64,000 bases of DNA from Incurvaria masculella (GCA_946894095.1 OX335658.1:18033001-18097000); one strand, 5' to 3'. Shown: positions 32,595 to 43,424, counted from the first letter of the stretch. Numbers and translations: made by a program. The notes: a model not told the origin generated them from the sequence alone.

Positions 32595-32940
32595 TTATAC
32601 TTGATTTCATCAATCAGTTGTGGGTAATCAACACTGCTGTTGACTAGGTCAAATAAAAATGCCATATCTAATTGTAGTCGTCTTTCTTCTGGGGTTAGAA
32701 GGTTGTAGTGGTTACAACTCACAGTGTATGAGTTATAACTGCGTTTAGACTTAAAATCTAGAAACCTAATAATTTTACGTTGAATAATCTCAATTTGTGC
32801 TTTGTGAGTTGTGTACTGGGGTGACCAAATTGCCGACGCGTACTCAAGAGTGCTATAACAGAGAACAGCAGGGACGAGCTCTGCTGCACGAGGTGGGATT
32901 GTTATGTGGTGCCCCCTCCGGGTAAACGGTCTGATGAAAT
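32595..32940 (-). pseudogene. Non-LTR retrotransposon reverse transcriptase C-terminal fragment
   Basis: Minus strand: STLEYASAIWSPQYTTHKAQIE..IQRKIIRFLDFKSKR, LLTPEERRLQLDMAFLFDLVN, VDYPQL. This is the connector region downstream of YADD in Jockey/CR1-type elements, comparable with RSVLEFACSVWSPQY of the copy at 27.0-29.0 kb. Breakpoints on both sides; the downstream break is near 32594. Confidence 0.8.
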
Positions 32941-33180
32941 CGTGTTCTTTGAACACAATTTGTGAGTTATGGAATTAATTTCTGTTCATTTCCTTCAATT
33001 CGTTCGACGTTAAATATACGTAGTGAATTGCGAACTCTTTTTAATAAAATAATTAAATTGCGTAAAGATTGCCTCAAATGAAATAATTCTTAGAACCGTG
33101 CCACAAGTTTCATGGGAACTCTCTCGCGCGCTCAATTATTCTGCCTCTTGGATCCATTCATCTCGCCGTCGATTCGTGCC
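32941..33180. other. Spacer, no gene recognised
   Basis: AT-rich; nothing recognised. Confidence 0.5.
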
Positions 33181-33246
33181 ACCGCTCCGCAACCGCTCCG
33201 CCACCGCCCCGGAACCGCCCCGCAACCGCTTCGCCACCGCTCCGCA
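33181..33246 (+). repeat. 11-bp minisatellite (ACCGCTCCGCA) x6
   Basis: Six consecutive 11-mers from 33181 to 33246, each a one- or two-base variant of ACCGCTCCGCA. Confidence 0.85.
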
Positions 33247-34420
33247 GTTGCAGACACTAGCTAGTTGCTGCCAGCTCCCGGCCGATCGCAGCTCTACCAT
33301 TCCCATGTGAAATGTATGGTTAAATTGTAGGAAATACTTAGGCCTAGGTATTCTGGTATCACATTGAAATTGGAAAGGCGCTCAGAACGCTTGACTTGAC
33401 CACGGATCTATCGTCCATCTCCGTGGCCACACAGTACTCATTTTAAGCTCTTACAGGTAAGTAAATAGTTAAATATTACAAAAAAATATGCGAATACGTG
33501 TCTTCAAAAGCTATTCAATTTCTCACAAATAAGAACCAATTTTTTTTAACAACGTAATGACTATGGTTAAAAATGTCAAATTCTGTTTGGCTTGGCAGTT
33601 CATTGTTTATATATTGTTTATATCAGGCAGTTCATTGTTTATATATTGTTTATATCAGGCAGTTCATTGTATTACCGTAACATTTTCGGCAAGGTTGACC
33701 CCTTTGCTAAATTGGAAGTCGAAAGTGTTGCTTCAGTATCGATGTTAATGCGTAATCTAGAATTCAATCGCGGCACCAAAACACAGACTTTACCTAGGAG
33801 GTCGGTGTACCGTTGCATTCCAAGTTACCGTTTATCAATTTGTGTAGGAAGTTCTATTGCGAAGCGAGACCATATTGAAGTGATTCAGTCGAGTATTGTA
33901 ACTACATCGGTTACTTTTCCGGATGCCAGAGATGCAAGTCGGTATTCGGCGGCTTCCGCTGGTGTTCGATGTTGTTCGTAAGGTGTATGCAGCTCGCTGG
34001 ACAATTGAGCTATAATGATTTCTTCGGTGCATTGAATTTTTAGATTGAGGACCGGCGCGGACGCTTTTTTTTAATGATTCAACTTTTTTATTTTGAAATC
34101 GGAGGGTTCGAAAATGTTTTTTGATTTTTTTTCTTTGGTGTCTCGGGCGAATTGGAGTATGTAGATTTGGACTTCAGTAGTGTGGGTAGTGTGTTTTGGC
34201 AATAGTAGTGGCCGACGGAAACCAACCAAAAGTTTTTGAAATAATATTATTATCGTTTTCACAAAAAATAACAAAACATTACAATTCGACGACAGGACAG
34301 GTCAAGGAGAGGTATACATCGACAACGTGCAAACCTCTCCGAGTGCCTCGTTCGTTGCACGGAGAGCATCACCACGCCACTCAGCATGGCACTTGCATGG
34401 AAATAGTATGTGGCTCGAAA
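33247..34420. other. Intergenic with a short tandem duplication
   Basis: Two perfect 32-bp copies (GGCAGTTCATTG... to ...GTTTATATCA) at 33594-33625 and 33626-33657 and 12 bp of a third. ORFs here carry no motifs. Confidence 0.6.
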
Positions 34421-34890
34421 TTAAATGTGTGGCACGTGTCCCTGCGATTGGAGATTTATATTATGAAAAACCGGTGGCTTTGCCGAGAGACAAATGGTAC
34501 TCAGAAAAGCCTTTTTCCCCTCACCTCGCAAACCCCTCTCTTTAAAGAATTTGCGGTCTGTTGCAGAGCTATCGAGCTTGTTTAAATTACGTTTGAAAAT
34601 TTTCAAGTTGTAGGTATGAGGAAAGGCACTCGACGGCAAACAATTCCATACCCTTGCGGTGCAGCAGAGAAATAATTTTTTTAAACTATTCCCTCTCAAA
34701 ACCCTAATGTCAACCTCCAAACGCTCTGAATATTATCGACGGATGCTCCGGATAGTGGTTGGATGGCCATGAATAAGGTACGCAAGTTTCACAGAGCAAT
34801 GTCTATGATTTTCCCTATAGAACAGACTGAGCGACGCTATAGACGCCAACAGCGAGTTGCGGGTCTCCATCAAAACTAACGGGTCAGCCC
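34421..34890 (-). pseudogene. Non-LTR retrotransposon reverse transcriptase C-terminal fragment
   Basis: Minus strand, broken frames: LLASIASLSLFYRENHRHCS (about 34800-34860), then VRVLRGNSLKKLFLC-like and VWNCLPSSAFPHTYNLKIFKRNLNKL (34560-34690). The 'RVWNxLPxxxFPxxYxxxxFKxxL' motif is a common C-terminal end of insect non-LTR reverse transcriptases. Confidence 0.75.
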
Positions 34891-35004
34891 CGAATTGAGA
34901 TCAAGGACGTCAATGGGTACTTGGGACTACCTTCCCATATGTGGCTACAGGATTTTTTATTTATTTTTATGTTACTTAATGTTAATATTACATACTCTTA
35001 CGTA

Positions 35005-35400
35005 TCAGGGAGGAAGCCGATTGTGACATAATACAACACGATCTAAATATGGTATGTCAATGGAGTATCACGAACAAAGTATTGTTCAATCCGGAAAAGT
35101 GCACAGCCGTGTCCTACACCCGCTCACTCACACCCCTGATATTTGACTCGCACCTCAAATCTAATTCGCGTGTCTGAACCTTGACAAAAACATCGTTTAC
35201 CAAACTAGGTTTCGTGCTGCGTAATGCGAACGATTTTGTGGATTTGACTGCCATACAGCTACTCTTCGTGGCCTTAGTTCGGTCTCAACTCGAATCTGGT
35301 GCTATTGTCTGGTCTCCGCATGAAGATTTCTAAATCCTCATGCTGGAGAAGATACGCAGTCAGCACTTGAATGCGTTGTTCTGGTGACCGAGGAAGGAAT
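35005..35400 (+). pseudogene. Non-LTR retrotransposon reverse transcriptase fragment
   Basis: Encodes DLNMVCQWSITNKVLFNPEK-type sequence (35035-35100) and KLGFVLRNANDF, ALVRSQLESGAIVWSPHE, IRSQHLNALFW with in-frame stops. It starts just downstream of where YADD would be. Orientation is opposite to the neighbour at 34421-34890. Confidence 0.75.
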
Positions 35401-35559
35401 GTTTGAGCGAAGAGGAGATTTTTTTAAGGAAAAGCTAATAATGTTGTGTGTTTTGTGAAACTAAATTTTACGAGTTGGTGTATAGCTGCGAGGTTTAATG
35501 AATAAGTGTAATATAAATAAATAAATATAAATAAGTAATAAAATGGATATGGTATTATA
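35401..35559. other. Spacer
   Basis: AT-rich; ends with AATAAATAAATATAAATAAG-like tail sequence that could be a retrotransposon A-rich end. Confidence 0.4.
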
Positions 35560-35790
35560 AGCCTCAGTTTCTGCAATGCAATGTTGGCTTTAGTTTCAAT
35601 AAAACGCCGAAAACTGTCACGCCTTTGGAAAACCGCAGCCCATTGGGGTCCAGGTGCTCCGAGTACCTTGGATACTGGCTCTTGCTAGGATCTGAAAGGG
35701 AGCTAGCTACCTTGGCAGAGACAATACAGCATTTCGGCTTGCGAACGTCGAAGGCGGCAGTATTGAGACGTGAGTGCGAGTGAGGAGCTC
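35560..35790 (-). pseudogene. CR1-like reverse transcriptase remnant
   Basis: Minus strand FDVRKPKCCIVSAKVASS followed by SEHLD aligns with NVRKTQCCVFSARQNPF...SEHLDVL of the fragment at 15195-16075. Highly decayed. Confidence 0.65.
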
Positions 35791-36045
35791 CGAACGTGTT
35801 CGAATGCGACGTAACATTTCTTTGTAAAAGTATGCGAACATATTGATATTCCAACTTCAAGGTGTTACGTTAAGGTTTTTTTATTAAGCAAATATGGCGT
35901 AGTTGTTACGTTATTTATTCAGAAGTGCTAAGTCTTGGAACAAATTGACCATCACTTCCCTTCTACCTCCTCAAAGGTCTACGTATACATGTTTGTAACC
36001 GGCGCGACAGTTGACGGTTGACGTTGCCACTGAGGCGATCCCAGC
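35791..36045. other. Spacer, no gene recognised
   Basis: Nothing recognised. Confidence 0.5.
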
Positions 36046-36288
36046 CGCAGTGCGATTACGAAGCGCGGCATGAGATGTAGATGTCGCACCTACCCCAAAC
36101 TGACAGCAAACAGACGGCTTTCGAGTACAAAATATAATAGTTTGGGGTACTAACCGCACCAACACCTCATTTAGCACTTCGTAATCGCACTGCGGTTGTC
36201 GGTCCTTCCATTTCGTAATCGCTATAGCTGGCAGATACAACCAACCTCCCCCGTTTCGTGCTTCGTAATCGCACTGCCGGTCACGGTG
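36046..36288. repeat. Inverted repeat around CGTAATCGCACTGC
   Basis: GCAGTGCGATTACGAAG (about 36048-36064) pairs with CTTCGTAATCGCACTGC (about 36177-36193). The arms extend inward through ACCCCAAACT / AGTTTGGGGT. A third, direct copy of the right arm (GTGCTTCGTAATCGCACTGC) follows at about 36258. Probably a MITE with a duplicated end. Confidence 0.65.
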
Positions 36289-36649
36289 GTGACCCGCCGC
36301 CGGGTACAGAGGTGACTATCCGGTATCCGCTAACATTTCTAGTGACCGTATAAGACTAATTGTTTCTACAGTTAATATATGTCTGTAATGACTTGGCAAT
36401 CCCACGGCAACATAATCACAAAGGAATAATTGTACATACATACATACGACTCCTCTACCTCATCGCGTGTAATCCCGAAACTTTTTTCTCTTTGTTTCCA
36501 GTTTTTTCAACGGTTTCAACTTGCCTCACATAATGTGAAGAATTTTGATGATCAGTGAGTAAGGGCCAAGTGCACGAAATCACAAACAGTCGCCCTTACA
36601 ACATGCACGGGAATAAATGCCCGAGCAGTGGGGTTAGATATGTGAGAAA
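36289..36649. other. Spacer, no gene recognised
   Basis: Nothing recognised. Confidence 0.5.
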
Positions 36650-36917
36650 CCGGCCAAGTGCGAGTCGGACTCGCAAACGAAGGGTTCCGTACCATCGAAA
36701 ATATTTAATACAAGTTTTTTGTAAGGGGGACCCTTTATTTTTTTTTATTTTACCTATTTGTTCTTATAGCGGCAAAATAAATACACACTCTGTGAAAATT
36801 TCAGCTGTCTATCTGTTACGGTTACTGAGATACAGCCCTGTGACAGACGGACGAACGGATAGCGGAGGCTTAGTAATAGGGTTTCATTGGCACCCTTTGG
36901 GTGCGGAACCCTAAAAA
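36650..36917 (+). mobile_element. 'AAGTGCGAGTCGGACTCG' interspersed repeat, copy 3
   Basis: CCGGCCAAGTGCGAGTCGG to GCGGAACCCTAAAAA, with internal GCGGCAAAATAAATACACAC, AAAATTTCAGCTG and a short ACGG run. Full-length. Preceded by AGAAA and followed by A-rich sequence. Confidence 0.9.
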
Positions 36918-36942
36918 TTAAAATCAACGTCAACGTATTATT

Positions 36943-37008
36943 AAACACGTCACTTTGTATGGACAGTATGGAAGCATCTCCGTGCGGTTCACTAAAAGTG
37001 ACGTGTTT
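36943..37008. repeat. Short hairpin, 14-bp perfect arms
   Basis: AAACACGTCACTTT (36943-36956) and AAAGTGACGTGTTT (36995-37008), loop 38 bp. Could be a small MITE remnant. Confidence 0.75.
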
Positions 37009-37244
37009 GAACATTGATTAACTCGGCCGTTGCTTCGTGCAATCGGGGCTAAGTGTGTCAAGGATAACATTAAGGAATTCGACTGGCGATTATTCGTAAG
37101 CTATAGATACAAACAAGCTGTAATTTGGGATTTTTTATAGCAGTTTTCTTGGTCACAGAAAACTTAGGCTTCAAGCTTTATCCACAACGAAGTTACAGGG
37201 GGTGAAAAGTGCCGTGAATCGCTTCGAGAAAAGGATGGCACGGC

Positions 37245-38199
37245 TGTGCTGGCGGGATACTGCCGTGTGCAGGACGACGCGACGCCGGCGCCGCGACGTG
37301 CTCCCGTGCTGGCGGGGTACTGCCGTGTGCCGCACGACGCGACGCTGCCGCCGGCGCCGCGACGTGCTCCCGTGCTGGCGGGGTACTGCCGTGTGCCGCA
37401 CGACGCGACGCTGCCGCCGGCGCCGCGACGTGCTCCCGTGCTGGCGGGGTACTGCCGTGTGCCGCACGACGCGACGCTGCCGCCGGCGCCGCGACGTGCT
37501 CCCGTGCTGGCGGGGTACTGCCGTGTGCAGGACGACGCGACGCCGGCGCCGCGACGTGCTCCCGTGCTGGCGGGGTACTGCCGTGTGCCGCACGACGCGA
37601 CGCTGCCGCCGGCGCCGCGACGTGCTCCCGTGCTGGCGGGGTACTGCCGTGTGCAGGACGACGCGACGCCGGCGCCGCGACGTGCTCCCGTGCTGGCGGG
37701 GTACTGCCGTGTGCCGCACGACGCGACGCTGCCGCCGGCGCCGCGACGTGCTCCCGTGCTGGCGGGGTACTGCCGTGTGCCGCACGACGCGACGCTGCCG
37801 CCGGCGCCGCGACGTGCTCCCGTGCTGGCGGGGTACTGCCGTGTGCAGGACGACGCGACGCCGGCGCCGCGACGTGCTCCCGTGCTGGCGGGGTACTGCC
37901 GTGTGCCGTACGACGCGACGCTGCCGCCGGCGCCGCGACGTGCGCCCGTGCTGGCGGGGTACTGCCGTGTGCAGGACGACGCGACGCCGGCGCCGCGACG
38001 TGCTCCCGTGCTGGCGGGGTACTGCCGTGTGCCGCACGACGCGACGCTGCCGCCGGCGCCGCGACGTGCTCCCGTGCTGGCGGGGTACTGCCGTGTGCCG
38101 CACGACGCGACGCTGCCGCCGGCGCCGCGACGTGCTCCCGTGCTGGCGGGGTACTGCCGTGTGCAGGACGACGCGACGCCGGCGCCGCGACGTGCTCCC
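37245..38199 (+). repeat. 60/66-bp minisatellite, 15 units with higher-order arrangement
   Basis: Two unit types share CTGGCGGGGTACTGCCGTGTG and GCGCCGCGACGTGCTCCCGTG-type blocks. Type A (60 bp) has GCAGGACGACGCGACGCCGG and type B (66 bp) has CCGCACGACGCGACGCTGCC. The order is A B B B A B A B B A B A B B A, so units 5-9 and 10-14 repeat as ABABB (318 bp). Both lengths are multiples of 3, so frames stay open on both strands and yield ORFs of 310-407 codons. The encoded Arg/Cys-rich or Ala/His/Pro-rich repeats match no family I know. Confidence 0.92.
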
Positions 38200-38959
38200 A
38201 GGTAACGGGCCGAGATATCACCGGTTCGTAATTTTCATCCAACTTTCACTGCGATGCCAGCTCCTCCAGATGATTCCTTGCATTCATAAGATACTTCTTG
38301 TTTCTACGATGTTGAACTATTTGTTGGAGAGTTTTATTATTGTTTTATTGTTTATTCATCATCCATGGGTTGAGTGCACTCAGATTTGTGATATTTTATC
38401 ATTTGTAACGTCGACATGTATGTAATTGTAAAGAGAATGAGCACCATCGGAGTGCTTCAGGCTTTATCCGTTCGCACACACGCGTAGACACGTATATGTA
38501 TAGCTGTAGTGCCGGTCGTGTCGGTACGGTGTCCGGTGCTCGTAGAACTGCTTACGATCGTTTTTGTGGCGCCATTAACCGCCGATTACCCAAACCTTAT
38601 CGAATCGCTACTCGATCGTCCATTATAGATCGGATAAGGCCCAGGCGTAAAAAGCGCTTACCGCTAGTTGACACACTGCGCAGCCGCCGCCGCCGCCGCG
38701 GCAACGGTAAGTGCGCGCGGCTCAGCTGAGCAGCTGCCGCGCGACTCTCCCGCCACAGGTGGACAGGTGGCCACCGAGTGGACCACTGCGCTGCGCTCAC
38801 TGGTTACATATTCACGGGTAGCGCGTGGTGACAGGATGGCAGTGTGTTATCGCCGAATCCATACCATTCATACCGACCATATATCATATACGTCGTGCGG
38901 TCGCCCTGACCGCACCGCAAGGGACCACTCTGGCACCCGTCAGCTCGTGATTGTACCGC

Positions 38960-38990
<31 letters not shown>

Positions 38991-39060
38991 CGCCTCCGCG
39001 TCGATGATCCAAGGAATTCTACTTTAGCTCTTTGCTCACGAAACGGCGAACTACCCAAAC
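38200..39060. other. CpG-rich region with (GCC)n runs, possible 5' exon
   Basis: GC-rich patches at 38490-38800 and 38930-39005, including CCG trinucleotide runs at 38680-38700 and (GCC)n at about 38960-38990. A GTAAGT donor follows CAACG at 38707 on the + strand, so a non-coding first exon is possible, but no coding exon is supported. Confidence 0.4.
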
Positions 39061-39472
39061 GAAATAAAATCCATTTACATGTGCGCTTTATAGCTTCGAT
39101 TCTACTATCTACCTGACTACTCCCGAGATGCTATACGTTGATAAAATACGCATATAAATCGTGTGAGTGGTTCGCAAGTTATAAGAATTTAAAACTCACT
39201 ACTCACCCCTGTGATAATGAAGCCTTATATTATGTAGTCTACAAGTTTTGAGTAGAAACAGGCTAGACATAGATACAAACTACATCAAATGGGGTAATTG
39301 GTTCTCAAGTAATACGCATTTTATCCCACTGGTCACAGATCTGGCGATGTAGCGTGATGCCAAAAAATGCCAAAAGATGCCGGAAAATACCAAGCTATAC
39401 TTCGCTACAATTAGCATCGAAATCAGATAAGTTGATATCTTTTAAACTATTATTTTGAATGATATACGACCG
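39061..39472. other. Intergenic, no gene recognised
   Basis: AT-rich; nothing recognised. Confidence 0.6.
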
Positions 39473-39586
39473 GTTTCACCACCTCCAGCTACAAAAATCC
39501 CAAAGTTACCTTTCGGTTACAACGTACAAATATGCAATGTAACCGAAAATTAACTATCGGACTGCACGTAGCTGGAGGTTGTGAAC
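39473..39586. mobile_element. Small MITE (~114 bp)
   Basis: Inverted ends: TTTCACCACCTCCAGCTAC (about 39474-39492) versus GTAGCTGGAGGTTGTGAA (about 39568-39585). Inner GTTACCTTTCGGTTACA and TGTAACCGAAAATTAAC also pair. Non-coding. Confidence 0.7.
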
Positions 39587-39890
39587 ACAAGGGATATAAG
39601 AAACATTGTATCTAATATTAAATGCAAAAGGTAAGTGACAAATGTGTCTGAATAAGGATTAACAATGAATAGTAGAAAAAATATTTGCAAAATTACCTAT
39701 ATTTTTTTCTAAAAATGTTTAATTTCGTTTTAGTTTTATACATAAAGTCTACAAACGAAGTATCTTAGAAAACAGAGCAACTTTCTCCATGAACATTCCT
39801 TACAGATTTATGACATTTTTAAAGGATAATGCCAAAATTAAAATCGCATTAAAGACATAGAGGTGAAGAAATAACCTCCATGATTAAAGA
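39587..39890. other. Intergenic, no gene recognised
   Basis: AT-rich; nothing recognised. Confidence 0.6.
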
Positions 39891-39950
39891 GTACATTGAC
39901 AAAGAGCGATACCAATAGTTGCCTATTGGTATCGCTCTTAGTCAATGTAC
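39891..39950. repeat. Tight 60-nt hairpin, 27-bp stem
   Basis: Arms 39891-39917 and 39924-39950 pair over 26 of 27 positions (outer GTACATTGAC with GTCAATGTAC, inner AAGAGCGATACCAATA with TATTGGTATCGCTCTT), loop GTTGCC. The surrounding bases do not pair. Either a minimal MITE relic or a structured RNA precursor-like hairpin. Confidence 0.85.
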
Positions 39951-40216
39951 ATGTGATAGAAAATTAAAATAAAAAATAATATTTTTCAATTACTAATTAA
40001 TGAAAGTCCCAGCGGACAAGGATTATTATTTTTAAAAAAGTTCACAACATGTTGTTCTCAGTGTTGTCAGATGTTGCGTATTTTCGCTGTAATAGGTAAC
40101 GACATTTTAATCCTATCTTGCGATTTCAGCTAAATGATTAATGTCACAGTCGTTAATCTGCAATAAAAATCTAGAGTCCGTGTATAGTAAAAAAAAAAAC
40201 ATAGTACAAAAAAAAT

Positions 40217-40760
40217 AACCGACTTCAAAGAAAAAGCACTAAAAAACGGCCAAGTGCGAGTCGGACTCGCACACGAAGGGTTCCGTACCATCGAAAAAGA
40301 TTAAATTTAAAAAATTACGTTTTTTGTATAGGGGCCCCCTTTAATTATTATTATTTTTTAATCTTACCTATTTAATGTTATAGCGGCAAAATATATACAC
40401 ACTCTGTGAAAATTTCAGCTGTGTATCTATTACGGTTACTGAGATACAGCGCTGTGACTGACAGACAGACGGACGGACGGACGGACGGACGGACGGACGG
40501 ACGGACGGACAGCGGAGGCTTAGTAATAGGGTGCCGTTGGCACCCTTTGGGTACGGAACCCTAAAAAGTAAAAAATAATTGCCATTTTTGTAGTTACGAT
40601 TTTTGTTATTTTTTGAGTCGGCGTCAGCCGGGCACGCGCTGCGCCAATCAAGAGAAACTAGCCTACCTTGGCTGACACCGACTCAAAAAATAACAAAAAT
40701 CGTAACTACAAAAATGGCAATTATTTTTTACTTTTTAGTGCTTTTTCTTTGAAGTCGGTT
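40217..40760. mobile_element. Fold-back element with 91-bp arms, left arm interrupted
   Basis: The right arm is 40670-40760. The left arm is 40217-40245 plus 40568-40629, also 91 bp once the 322-bp inserted stretch is removed. Arms run AACCGACTTCAAAG ... GAGTCGGYGTCAGCC and differ at one base. The loop is 40 bp. Near-perfect arms imply a young palindrome. Sequence to 41126 ending GATGTCGGTT may be the other end of a larger element, since the GTCGGTT terminus recurs there. Confidence 0.88.
40246..40567 (+). mobile_element. 'AAGTGCGAGTCGGACTCG' interspersed repeat, copy 4, inserted in fold-back arm
   Basis: CGGCCAAGTGCGAGTCGG to GTACGGAACCCTAAAAA with a long (ACGG)n run (about 40461-40510). 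The uninterrupted right arm supplies the empty site CACTAAAAAGTAAA. The filled site has CTAAAAA on both sides (40239-40245 and 40561-40567), giving a duplication of up to 7 bp at an A run. Confidence 0.9.
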
Positions 40761-41126
40761 ATTTTTTTTGTTAATTTTTTTTATTTGTTTATTTTTAGTA
40801 AATCTGAAGTACACTTACTAATTTGTACACGTCCTTTCCAATAAAAAAAGAAGCACCGAAATCGGTTGGCTTTATATTGAGTTATTCGTCCATTTGTCGC
40901 GCACATCTTAATACAAATTTAAGATTTATATGATTTTCTCATGGATATCATTGTCAGAACTTAACCAAATTAAAATGGGACCACTTGGGAAGCATTCGCT
41001 TTCATTTAAAAAAATAATCATCCAAATCGGTTCACCCAGGCAAAATTTATGAGGTAACAAACATAAAAAAAAAAAAAAACATACAGACGAATTGATAACC
41101 TCCTCCTTTTTTTGATGTCGGTTAAA
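40761..41126. repeat. Dispersed repeat segment ending GATGTCGGTT
   Basis: AATCGGTTGGCTTTATATTGAG, ATGGATATCATTGTCAGAA and AAATGGGACCACTTGGGAA recur, diverged, at 44930-45190, and the end GAATTGATAACCTCCTCC is shared with 12450 and 26385. Non-coding. Confidence 0.7.
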
Positions 41127-41781
41127 AATGAATTATGTTACTAATAAAATATTTTATCATTATGCTTCCGGTTTAGTTTTGGTCTATTTTGTATACCAAT
41201 ATCTGGCAGCTCCGACCGCGACAAGCCGTCATCATGACAGATTGTATGTATGTATCGAGGTAAAGATCGGTCAGTACGTCTTCAATAGTTTACGGAGAAC
41301 CGACTGGCGCTGCTATCGATATAATATTTTCCTTTAGATCTGAAGGAAAAGGTTATCAGTCAGATCAATTTATTTTAAGGTTTACGACCATACTGATTTC
41401 GCTTCCTCTACAAACATACACGTTTGTAATTATTTGTCAACTACTATTTTAATTTAAATTTAACCTAAATGCCTTTTTCGTAATTAATAGAAAAAATATA
41501 TTTATGGTTCTATGCTGAAAGTCCTTGCCTTTCCGTGTCAACAAAGACACAAAAGAAGTAACATTTCACAAGACTAACCTCAAATATGCATTTTTAAAAG
41601 TATCTGACGGGTTATTCCGGCTGTGAAAGTAAAATAAACCGCATTAATTATTGTGTGTAAGCATGTGAGGAATGAAAATTCGTTTGGTTGATACGGTATC
41701 GTTTAAGTAGTAGCGCTTTTCTGGCCCATAGTAAAATCGGCAATGTCCTTTTAAAATTTTAAATACTATCTCACTTAGCCT
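41127..41781. other. Intergenic, no gene recognised
   Basis: The ORF at 41128-41337 shows no motif. Confidence 0.55.
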
Positions 41782-41921
41782 GGTTTTCACCAACTGCCGA
41801 TTAATTGTAATCGACTAAATTTTACTAAAGTGCTGATTATCTTTCACTGGTATTGATTGCAAGCTGCTAAGAAAGGTCCTTAACATATGGCGATTAAGCT
41901 AATCGGCACTAGGTGAAAAAC
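41782..41921. mobile_element. MITE (~140 bp), partner at 61131
   Basis: Ends GGTTTTCACCAACTGCCGAT and ATCGGCACTAGGTGAAAAAC are inverted; the interior includes AAAGTGCTGATTATCTT, shared with the copy at 61131-61277. Confidence 0.75.
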
Positions 41922-42035
41922 GCCCTGAACATATTCGTAGACGGCTTCCAGTTTACTACATAAGAAGCTTGGTACCTACATATTCCACACACGGAATACA
42001 ACCAACCACTGAAGCACATTTACTAAACTCTAGCA

Positions 42036-42388
42036 GAGCCGGTAGTCTCAGTTGTCACCTAAATTGGCGTTACGGCAAACCGATCGACAGGCGTTTTCAA
42101 ATGTATGGAGAAATTGAAGAGCGCGCGCAGCGGGCGTTAAGCGAACTAACATTTGCGAGTCCGACCTTGATTTGACAGCTTACTCAACGTTGCCGTAAAT
42201 ACGTCGACGTTGCCGTTTACGTCCACTCCGCGTTTTCATACAAATCGTAAGTCCGCGTTTGACTTTGACAGCTTGAAGAAGTAAAACCACAGAATATCTA
42301 GTAAAAACTTGTATGGAGTTTGGAGAAAACGCCAGTCGATCGGTTTGCCGTAAACGCCAATTTAGGTGACAACTCAGACTACCGGCTC
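42036..42388. mobile_element. MITE with ~60-bp inverted ends (353 bp)
   Basis: Left GAGCCGGTAGTCTCAGTTG and right CAACTCAGACTACCGGCTC are inverted. Pairing continues through CACCTAAATTGGCGTT, ACGGCAAACCGATCGAC and GGCGTTTTC. Non-coding interior with CGACGTTGCCGT repeats. Confidence 0.85.
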
Positions 42389-43424
42389 AGAGTCTATTAC
42401 ATCGTATGGTCAGATAGCATGGGGACGAACGGCTATAAAAATAAATAAAAATAAAAGATAAAAGGTCCTATTATGAGAAATGAGTAAAAAGCCCGATTAC
42501 TTACTTACTTTTTCCAATATTTCAGTTGCTTGACGTGCGGCAACTGTACATAAGAACGACTGGAATAAATCATGGATTCATGGACATAACTTAAAGAAAA
42601 GGAAGCTGAACCCAATTTAAAGATTGCCACCTCCACGTTACGGTACTCGTTACGTTAATCGGAAAAGACACTTAATCCCCACCCCCCCTACTTTTTTTGC
42701 GCAAAAAATTTACTCTTTTTTGGCTCCGAAAATGTATAACCACATTTTAAAGTTCATTCATCATCTAGCCTTCAATACATCCACGTACATACGTACCTAC
42801 ATATAGGCACGTAAAATAAATACGTTCTAGGAAAGTATGTGAGCAAGCTCTGACCTACATCATGAAATATTACCTGTAACTTTATAACTATAGAAGTAAT
42901 AATCGACACCTGTTAAATTAACATTTGAGTTTGTAGAACATTATTTTATTGTTTACTTAATTAGATTTGTTTGTATATATAGTTTTTTTTTATTATTGTA
43001 TGTACACTCGACATGTTTCAATGGCCTATTGTTGTAACCCTTCCACGGCGGGCATTATATGCTACAGGAATGGTTTAATTGTAAATGTTTAAGATATATT
43101 GTTTTTCACATAAAGTATGTATGTTATATTCACGGCGATCTCCGTGGTTATATTGGATAACTACATTTTTTTTAATTGGCAAGAAGTTGGATCAATTGTA
43201 AACAGACTAACGTCACAAACACAAAGTCGTACTTACATATTGAAGAGGAGAAAAAGTAAGTTGATTATTAATTTGTAGAAGAAAACGCAATTTTTTTTTA
43301 CTTTTAATGCATATTAATTTGTTTTGGAATATATTTTTTTTAAGTCAGTTCTTTTAATTAAAATATTTGTTAATTATTTTATTTTCAGTGAATCGGAAGT
43401 ACACTAACTCATTTTATTATTAAA
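42389..43424. other. Intergenic, no gene recognised
   Basis: AT-rich; the end (43310-43410) resembles the dispersed repeat at 40761 (GAAGTACACTAACTCA versus GAAGTACACTTACTAA). Confidence 0.55.

Noticed and set aside
32231..32956. 241-codon minus-strand ORF as a single protein
   Set aside because: Only the first ~115 residues are reverse transcriptase; the rest is chance read-through into unrelated GC-rich DNA beyond 32594.
37193..38425. ORFs of 310-407 codons on both strands
   Set aside because: They are the translation of a GC-rich minisatellite whose unit lengths are multiples of three; no known domain and all arise from the same tandem units.
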